Shown piece after piece: positions 58,570 through 64,000 of a stretch of DNA of 64,000 nucleotides. Where the stretch lies: positions 1-64,000 of the forward strand of contig NZ_AVFL01000029.1 in assembly GCF_000576635.1 (NCBI RefSeq), in the 5' to 3' direction. Position numbers and translations under genes: made by a program. This DNA comes from Skermanella stibiiresistens SB22. GTDB taxonomy: Bacteria; Pseudomonadota; Alphaproteobacteria; Azospirillales; Azospirillaceae. Every line of letters begins with the position of its first letter. The first letter of the stretch is position 1. The notes beneath the pieces were generated by a model. It had not been told where the DNA came from, did not search any database, and saw nothing but the letters and a program-made list of their open reading frames with translations.

Positions 58570-59622
58570 TCAGAACGGCCAGCGCACGCCGGTGGAATTC
58601 CGGATCATCGCCTCCCCTTCGGCGCAGGACACCATGTCGATGCTGGCCCGCCGGCGCTCGTAATCGCCGATCACCAACTCCGCGATAGTGTCCGCCTCCC
58701 GATCGATGGCCGGCGCCAGCACCTTGGCCATGGAGCCGGCCAGATGGAGGAAGAAGGCGTTGCGGTACGCCGTGTTGACGCACATCCGGACGAGATCGGT
58801 ATTGGCGTTGTAGAAATCGAGATCGTGGACGAAGGGATAGTGCAAGGCGGCTTCCCAGGCCCAGACTACGTTGAACCTCGGGTCGATGAAATCCACGATG
58901 CCGGCCGACAGCAGTTCCCACGAGACCGCCGAGTTCTCGAAGTCCCAGATATCGGCGTCATAGCGCATATACATGTCGAGCAGGTATTCCGCATGATGCC
59001 GCGGCGAGCAGACGATGACACCGGTGTTGACGTATTTGTCCACCGGCGGCGTCAGTCCCTTCAGGCGGTACATGTCTTCGACCGTCATGTCCGCGACCAG
59101 CGTGCGGTGATCGTCCGCCCGCGACGCGTTCTTGAACGTCATGAGCAGCGCGTTGAGCAGCAGGAAGCGGCCATACTGGTTGAAGGTGTCGTCCGGCGCC
59201 ACCATCCCGGGCGTCGCGTCGACCACGCCAATGCGCTCGGGCGGAACGCCGGCCGTCAGGTCCGGCGCGATCCTCGAATTGATGACAATGTCGGCATCGA
59301 CCCAGACGACGCGGTCGTAGTCGCGCAGCCGGGGCAGCGACGGCATCAGCAGCTTCTGCCAATGCAGGCTCTTCCGCGACAGGTCGACCGACTGGTCCAC
59401 CGGCTGGTCGATGACATAGAGGTCGAAACAGTGCCGCTCGCAATAACTCCGCCATCCCGGCAGGTACCATCGCTGGAACGCGGTTTGGTAGTCGGTGCCG
59501 ATCGCCATGGTCACCAGTGCGGTGCGGGACTTTTGGATGGCGTCGGGCTCCAGGCTTGGTGGCTCGATGAATACTGGCGGGTGAGCGACCAAGTTGCTGA
59601 CATGATCTAAGGGCAACGTCAA
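58570..59622 (-). CDS. Glycosyltransferase-like protein in type I secretion operon
   Basis: 350 residues resembling GT-A fold galactosyl/mannosyl transferases (GMA12/MNN10-like or GT8-like). A DxD-type motif occurs in DRVVWVDADIVINSRIAP (about 104-121), and conserved-looking blocks DKYVNTGVIVCSP and WDFENSAVSWELLSAGIVDFIDPRFN follow. No signal peptide or membrane span is visible, so it acts in the cytoplasm. It starts four bases after the ABC exporter stop, which suggests modification of the exported protein or of a surface glycan. Confidence 0.75.
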   Translation of the reverse strand: MTLPLDHVSNLVAHPPVFIEPPSLEPDAIQKSRTALVTMAIGTDYQTAFQRWYLPGWRSYCERHCFDLYVIDQPVDQSVDLSRKSLHWQKLLMPSLPRLRDYDRVVWVDADIVINSRIAPDLTAGVPPERIGVVDATPGMVAPDDTFNQYGRFLLLNALLMTFKNASRADDHRTLVADMTVEDMYRLKGLTPPVDKYVNTGVIVCSPRHHAEYLLDMYMRYDADIWDFENSAVSWELLSAGIVDFIDPRFNVVWAWEAALHYPFVHDLDFYNANTDLVRMCVNTAYRNAFFLHLAGSMAKVLAPAIDREADTIAELVIGDYERRRASIDMVSCAEGEAMIRNSTGVRWPF

Positions 59623-59626
59623 GGCT

Positions 59627-62600
59627 TCAGGAAGAGGCCGGCAGCGGCGGCAGGTCGAACTGGGTGCGGGCGAGTTGGTAGTACAGCCCCGTGTAGCCGT
59701 TCTCCTTCAGGAACTCCGGGTCGATCAGCTGGGCGTGGGTGCCCTGTTCCTGGACCTTGCCGTCCTTGATGAAGCAGATGCGGTCGCTGTCCATCACGGT
59801 GGTCAGCCGGTGCGCGATGGTGATCGAGGTGCGGTTGACCAGCACGGTCTTCAGCTCCTGGGTGATGCGGGCCTCGGACTCGTTGTCGAGCGCGCTGGTC
59901 GCCTCGTCGAAGATCATGATCTTGGGCCGCCGATAGAGCGCCCGCGCGATGCCGACGCGCTGGCGCTGGCCGCCCGACAGCCCCATGCCCTTCTCGCCGA
60001 TGCGGGTCTGGTAGCCCAGCGGGAAATTGATGATGAAATCCTCCGAGCCCGCCATCTTGGCGGCCTCCTGGACCGCCTGCATGTCCGGCTCCGGATCGCC
60101 CAGCGCTATGTTCTCCGCCACGGTGCCGCCGAAGATGAAGGTGTCCTGGAGCACCACGCCGATGTTCCGGCGCAGCGAGTTGAGATCCATCGTCTTGATG
60201 TCCTTGCCGTCGATCGTCAGATCGCCGGAGGCTGGCTTGTAGAAGCCCAGCACCATCTTGGCGATGGTGCTCTTGCCGCAGCCCGACGGCCCGACGAAGG
60301 CGACGTGCTCGCCCGGCTGGATCGTCAGGTCGAAGCCATGCATGACCGACCGCTTCTGGTCGTTGGTATTGTAGCTGAAGTTGACGTTCTGGAACTTGAT
60401 CTCGCCTTCCAGGTTGCGGACCTGGGTCTGGATCTTGTCGGCGGACGAGACGGTCACGTGCTCGGACTTGACGTTGAGCACGTCGCCGACCCGGTCGATC
60501 GCGATGCGGACCTCCTGAAGCTCGTTCCACAGGTTGACCATCTGGGTCACCGGCCCTGTGACCAAGCCCATCAGCATGTTGAAGCCCATCAGCTCGCCGA
60601 TGCTCATGCTCCCGCTCATCACCTGGTTGGCGCCGATCCACAGCACCGCGATGCTGGAGGCCAGCGTCGCCAGCTTGAACAGGCTGTTCGACATCAGGCT
60701 GAGCTTCTGCTGCCGGAAGCTCCGGTTGACGTTCTCGACGAATGAGTTCTCCCAGCGGGCGCGGGCGAAATACTCGTTGCTGGTCGCCTTCAGCGCCTCG
60801 ATCCCGTTCAGGGATTCGATCAGGTAGGACTGCGACTGCGAGTTGGTGATGAAGATTTCCTGGGCGATGGCTTTGATCTTGGGGGTGAAGTAGACGACGA
60901 TGCCGATATAGATTGGGATGAAGACGACCACGATCAGGCTGAGCGGCAGGCTGTAGGCGAACATCATCAGGAAATAGAGCACGATCATCAGCGTGTTCAT
61001 CAGCACAGTGATGGTCGACCCGGTCAGGATCGCGCGGATCTTCTGGTTCTCGCCGAACCGGGCCAGGATCTCGCCCTTGTTCTTGGTCAGGAAGAAGTCC
61101 ATCGGCAGGCTGAGGACGTGCCGGTAGAACTCCGACATCAGGCGCATGTCCAGCCGCGATGTCGTGTGGGCCAGCAGCAGGCTCTGGACCACCGACATCG
61201 CCGTCGTCAGCAGCGCCACCAGCACCATGCCGCCCAGCATCATGTTGAGCAGCCCGACGTCGTGGTGGACGACGACGTTGTCGACGATGGTCTGGATGAA
61301 CAGCGGCGAGGCGAGGCCGAGGATGTTGATGACGACCGCCGCCAGGATGGCCTCGCCGTAGTATTTGCGGTACGGGATGATGTAGTTGATGAAGTGCCGG
61401 ATGGAGGATTTGGCCTCCTCCTCCTTCTCGAACTTGACGGTCGGCTCCAGCAGGATCAGCACGCCGCAATCGGGCCGCCGGTCCAGCACGCCGGCGACGT
61501 CGGCCGCCGTCCACGAGGTGATGAACTCGTCGCGCTTGATCTTCTGGATGCCGAGGGCGGGGTCGACGATCTCGACCTCGCGGTCGGTCGCCTTCAGCAG
61601 CACGACCCAGTGATAGCCCTGCCAGCCCAGGATGGCCGGCAGCTTCAGCCCTTTCAGCGCGGAATAGGGCAGGGCGTAGCCCTTGGCGCGGAACCCCAGG
61701 GTCTCGGCGCTCCGGATGATCTCGTCCGGGTTGATCTCCGGCGTGTTGAGGCCGGTCAGTTCCTGCATCTGGCCCAGAGTGAATTTGCGGCCGTAATGGC
61801 CCATCACCATGGCTAGGCAGGCGGCGGCGCTGTCGGCCTGGGTGTTCTGGCGGATCACCGCGAATTTGGTGGCGGCCTTGACCTTGGCGGCGGCGCGGAA
61901 CTCGTCCTCCGACAGCCCCTCGGCCAGCTTGATCCGCAGGTCGACGCCCTCGGCCCGCTTGCGGGCGGCGATCTCGTCGGCTTCGATCTGCTCGACGTCG
62001 CGGGCCCGCTGGGTCAGCCGCTGGGCCAGTTCGGGGTTGAGCGCCAGGATGCGCTCGACCGTCTGCTGATAGATCACCAGCACTGTGACGTCGGTCAGCG
62101 CCTTGGCGGTATAGGTCTGGATGCCCTTGGGCGAGCGGCGGGGCAGGGCGCCGGTCTCGCCGATCAGCGTGCCGCGGCCGCAGCGCGACAGCGAGATCGG
62201 ATCGCCCTGGATCGGCGCCCGGATCAGCTCGACGGCGCCGCTCTCGATGAAGTACAGGCGCGGGTCGGCGTCGCCCTGGTTGAACACCGCCGTGTCAGCC
62301 CGGATCAGCTTGACGCCCATCTTGGACAGCAGGTCCGAGAACTCCTCGGCGGTATATGTGGCGTTGCCCAGCAGCGCCCGCAGCCGCTCGCCGACCTCGA
62401 CCAGACCGACATAGCGCTTGAAGTGCTCCTCGACGACGCGGCTCTCGGCGATGATCATGCGCGCCCGGTCCGCCCGCAGGCAGACCAGCGTCAGCGGCGT
62501 CTCGGCGATGACGTGGTGGGGCCACTTGGCGGCCTCCAGCAGGGAGGTCTGGCCGATCGTGGCGCCCGGCTCGATCAGCCCGACGCTGACCAGCTTGGAC

Positions 62601-62830
62601 CCGATGTTCTCCTTCAGCCGCGCCCGTCCGTCGTGGATGACATACATGCCGTCCGCCGCGGCGCCTTGGGTGAACAGGCGCTTGCCCGCCGGGACGTGGC
62701 GGACCTCCAGCAGCAGTTCGATCGCGCGCTTCTCGGCGGTCGGCAGCACGTTGAACAGCACGTGGTTCTGAAGGACGGAGCGGACGGCTTCCGTCGCCGC
62801 AGTGTTCCTGACAGTCTCGATCGTGTCCAT
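59627..62830 (-). CDS. Type I secretion ABC exporter with two cNMP-binding domains and inactive C39-like domain
   Basis: 1067 residues: cyclic-nucleotide-binding domains at about 20-140 and 160-285, a C39-peptidase-like domain at about 320-455, six membrane helices at about 485-770 and an ATPase domain from about 810. Walker A GPSGCGKST is near 848 and LSGGQRQR near 947. In the C39 domain the catalytic Cys of the Q....DCG motif is Ser (Q328, D333-S334-A335), while H407 and D423 remain. It therefore should not cleave double-glycine leaders and resembles HlyB-type exporters. An HlyD partner lies upstream. Confidence 0.93.
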   Translation of the reverse strand: MDTIETVRNTAATEAVRSVLQNHVLFNVLPTAEKRAIELLLEVRHVPAGKRLFTQGAAADGMYVIHDGRARLKENIGSKLVSVGLIEPGATIGQTSLLEAAKWPHHVIAETPLTLVCLRADRARMIIAESRVVEEHFKRYVGLVEVGERLRALLGNATYTAEEFSDLLSKMGVKLIRADTAVFNQGDADPRLYFIESGAVELIRAPIQGDPISLSRCGRGTLIGETGALPRRSPKGIQTYTAKALTDVTVLVIYQQTVERILALNPELAQRLTQRARDVEQIEADEIAARKRAEGVDLRIKLAEGLSEDEFRAAAKVKAATKFAVIRQNTQADSAAACLAMVMGHYGRKFTLGQMQELTGLNTPEINPDEIIRSAETLGFRAKGYALPYSALKGLKLPAILGWQGYHWVVLLKATDREVEIVDPALGIQKIKRDEFITSWTAADVAGVLDRRPDCGVLILLEPTVKFEKEEEAKSSIRHFINYIIPYRKYYGEAILAAVVINILGLASPLFIQTIVDNVVVHHDVGLLNMMLGGMVLVALLTTAMSVVQSLLLAHTTSRLDMRLMSEFYRHVLSLPMDFFLTKNKGEILARFGENQKIRAILTGSTITVLMNTLMIVLYFLMMFAYSLPLSLIVVVFIPIYIGIVVYFTPKIKAIAQEIFITNSQSQSYLIESLNGIEALKATSNEYFARARWENSFVENVNRSFRQQKLSLMSNSLFKLATLASSIAVLWIGANQVMSGSMSIGELMGFNMLMGLVTGPVTQMVNLWNELQEVRIAIDRVGDVLNVKSEHVTVSSADKIQTQVRNLEGEIKFQNVNFSYNTNDQKRSVMHGFDLTIQPGEHVAFVGPSGCGKSTIAKMVLGFYKPASGDLTIDGKDIKTMDLNSLRRNIGVVLQDTFIFGGTVAENIALGDPEPDMQAVQEAAKMAGSEDFIINFPLGYQTRIGEKGMGLSGGQRQRVGIARALYRRPKIMIFDEATSALDNESEARITQELKTVLVNRTSITIAHRLTTVMDSDRICFIKDGKVQEQGTHAQLIDPEFLKENGYTGLYYQLARTQFDLPPLPASS

Positions 62831-62831
62831 G

Positions 62832-62912
62832 TCAGCGTGTTCCGTGGGCCGGGGCGGGGGACGGGGCGGGGGACTGGGTGGAGGACTGGGCGTGGGCGGG
62901 AGTCTGGGTCAT
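62832..62912 (-). other. 26-codon mini-frame between adaptor and exporter genes
   Basis: An ATG at 62912 overlaps the adaptor stop as ATGA and opens 26 codons (MTQTPAHAQSSTQSPAPSPA...) ending in a TGA one base before the exporter ATG. It is one frame off from the exporter. Either it couples translation of the two genes, or it is the exporter's true Pro/Ala/Ser N-terminus cut off by an indel in the G-rich tract. Confidence 0.45.
62851..62874. repeat. Tandem 12-bp G-rich repeat
   Basis: GGGGCGGGGGAC occurs twice in tandem and is followed by a degenerate third unit TGGGTGGAGGAC (to 62886). On the minus strand it encodes Ser-Pro-Ala-Pro repeats in the mini-frame. Long G-runs make it prone to slippage and to sequencing error. 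Confidence 0.8.
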
Positions 62913-64000
62913 TCCTCTTCTCCCTGGAAGAAGCGCGACGCGGGGGCGAAGAACAGTTCGATGAACCGCTTCTCGCCGATCTTGATCTCGGCGACGCCTT
63001 CCAGCCCGATCTCCAGCGCCTTGGGCGCCGTCGTCCGGCTGACGATGGTCTCGCGTTCCAGCGCCACCGTGACGAGGTACTTGGACTGCTGCTCCGCGAC
63101 GGCGCCGGGCCGTGTCGCGATGTCGGAGATCACGCCGTTCTGGATGCCGTATTCCTGATAGGGATAGGCGAAATACTTGATCTGGACCTTCTGGCCGCGC
63201 CGGATCTTGCCGATGTCGCGGTTCTGGACATAGGCCAAGCCTTCCAGCGGCGCCGTGTTGCGGACCATGGTGAGCATCGGCGCGCCCGGATTGACGATGA
63301 CGCCGCGCTGGACGTGGACGCCCGTGACGATGCCGTCCTCCAGGCTGGTGTAATAGGCCTTGTTGCCCTCGTAGCGGACGCCGGGCACCAGCGTGCGCGA
63401 CCGCAGCAGCCGGTTGTTGAGGTCCAGCACCTTGTCGGCGATCAGCTTCTGGTCGCGCTCGCGCGCCTGCCGGACGTTCAGGATCTCGTTGTCCAGCCGT
63501 TCCTGGGAATAGGTCTCGGCCAATTGGCGGCGCTCGCCCCGGGCGGTCTCCAGGCTCAGCCGGACGTTCTGGATCTCGGCCTCGGCGTTGTTGGCGGCGC
63601 GTTGCAGGTCGTTGACCCGGTTCTGCGCCCGCTGAAGGTCGATCTGGGGGATGTCGCGGTTGGCGAACAACTCCTGCTTGCCGGCCAAGTCATGGCGCGC
63701 GTCGCTCAGGTCCTCCTCGATCCCGGCGCGCGCACGCTGGGAGGTCTGGACCTGGATCTCGATCTGCCGGATCCGGTTGTCGATCGCCGCCTGCTCGGTC
63801 GAGCGCCGCTGCGACAGGTTGCGCCGGTCCAACTCCAACTGGTCGGAGCGGAACTCGTACTCCTTGAGCGACTCGCGCTCCTGGATTTGCAAGTCGTCGA
63901 TCTGGCGCTGGATCGCCTCCTGCTCCGGCGTGGTGGCGGCGCGGATCTTCTCCTGGATGATGACGAGCGGGTCGCCGGCGGACAGAGCGGAGTTCTCGCC
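62909..64000 (-). CDS. HlyD-family adaptor (membrane fusion protein), 5' end beyond window
   Basis: At least 363 residues; the frame is open to the window edge, so the N-terminal anchor is missing. The visible part starts in the first barrel/lipoyl half (SALSAGDPLVIIQ), runs through a long coiled coil (about 130-150 residues rich in Glu, Arg and Gln) and returns to the lipoyl and beta-barrel domains (DGIVTGVHVQRGVIVNPGAPML...). The C-terminal block YPYQEYGIQNGVISDIA is typical of type I secretion adaptors. It links the ABC exporter to an outer-membrane TolC-type channel not seen here. Confidence 0.92.
   Translation of the reverse strand, partial: GENSALSAGDPLVIIQEKIRAATTPEQEAIQRQIDDLQIQERESLKEYEFRSDQLELDRRNLSQRRSTEQAAIDNRIRQIEIQVQTSQRARAGIEEDLSDARHDLAGKQELFANRDIPQIDLQRAQNRVNDLQRAANNAEAEIQNVRLSLETARGERRQLAETYSQERLDNEILNVRQARERDQKLIADKVLDLNNRLLRSRTLVPGVRYEGNKAYYTSLEDGIVTGVHVQRGVIVNPGAPMLTMVRNTAPLEGLAYVQNRDIGKIRRGQKVQIKYFAYPYQEYGIQNGVISDIATRPGAVAEQQSKYLVTVALERETIVSRTTAPKALEIGLEGVAEIKIGEKRFIELFFAPASRFFQGEEE

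Noticed and set aside
59627-62830. Bacteriocin exporter with leader-cleaving C39 peptidase
   Set aside because: The catalytic Cys is replaced by Ser (D333-S334-A335), so double-glycine leader cleavage is unlikely.
62851-62900. G-rich repeat considered as a CRISPR or iteron array
   Set aside because: Only two exact 12-bp units and one degenerate unit, without spacers; better explained as a Ser-Pro-Ala coding repeat.

Overview
The window is high-GC DNA, almost fully packed with genes, from an alphaproteobacterium. Many TRAP and ABC uptake systems and the gene families seen would suit a Rhodospirillales-type soil organism (inference). The firmest lineage marker is a circularly permuted, two-piece tmRNA gene (ssrA, about 47890-48293), an architecture typical of Alphaproteobacteria. 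A ParA/ParB locus surrounded by five copies of a 14-16 bp inverted repeat (about 20617-26030) looks like the centromere of this replicon. A plasmid-type partition locus together with ssrA suggests a chromid or secondary chromosome, although a chromosomal segment is not excluded.

Layout. (1) 733-13413, minus strand: a 13-gene operon with one ABC importer ATPase, two permeases, three NMT1-like binding proteins, an alpha/beta hydrolase, a cyclic-amidase-like metallohydrolase, a Rieske ferredoxin, an SDR dehydrogenase and a three-subunit molybdenum hydroxylase. (2) 13942-20612, plus strand and divergent: a second molybdenum hydroxylase whose 2Fe-2S subunit is fused to a CoxG domain, a MarR regulator and an AtzG/AtzE-like amidase pair. 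Together (1) and (2) look like an uptake and degradation system for an N-heterocyclic or similar aromatic compound. The substrate is unknown. (3) 20613-23943: partition locus and a nitronate monooxygenase. (4) 24121-30560: a Dpp/Opp-type ABC importer with an embedded acetamidase/formamidase. (5) 30767-34166: HNH protein, AEC transporter, acetylpolyamine amidohydrolase-like enzyme and the formaldehyde-activating enzyme Gfa.

(6) 34236-45015: sugar-acid catabolism. It holds D(-)-tartrate dehydratase with a divergent LysR regulator, an L-idonate/L-gulonate-type dehydrogenase, a TRAP transporter, two GntR regulators, mannonate dehydratase and a fructuronate reductase-type enzyme. The set fits L-gulonate/L-idonate or hexuronate breakdown towards 2-keto-3-deoxygluconate. 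(7) 45039-45866: a REP-associated (RayT/Y1) transposase element with perfect 27-bp inverted ends. (8) 46088-48293: a DUF2252 protein, YbaK and ssrA.

(9) 48324-58542: two divergent transcription units that share an operator-like sequence. One carries an FAD/Fe-S 2-hydroxyacid oxidase, a GntR regulator and an enoyl-CoA hydratase. The other carries serine-glyoxylate aminotransferase, a TRAP transporter and a CaiB-type CoA transferase. (10) 58570-64000, minus strand, cut by the window edge: a type I secretion operon with an HlyD adaptor, an ABC exporter carrying two cyclic-nucleotide-binding domains and a catalytically dead C39-like domain, and a glycosyltransferase.

Both TRAP operons have a strong hairpin between the binding-protein gene and the small permease gene. 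No tRNA, rRNA or CRISPR array was seen.
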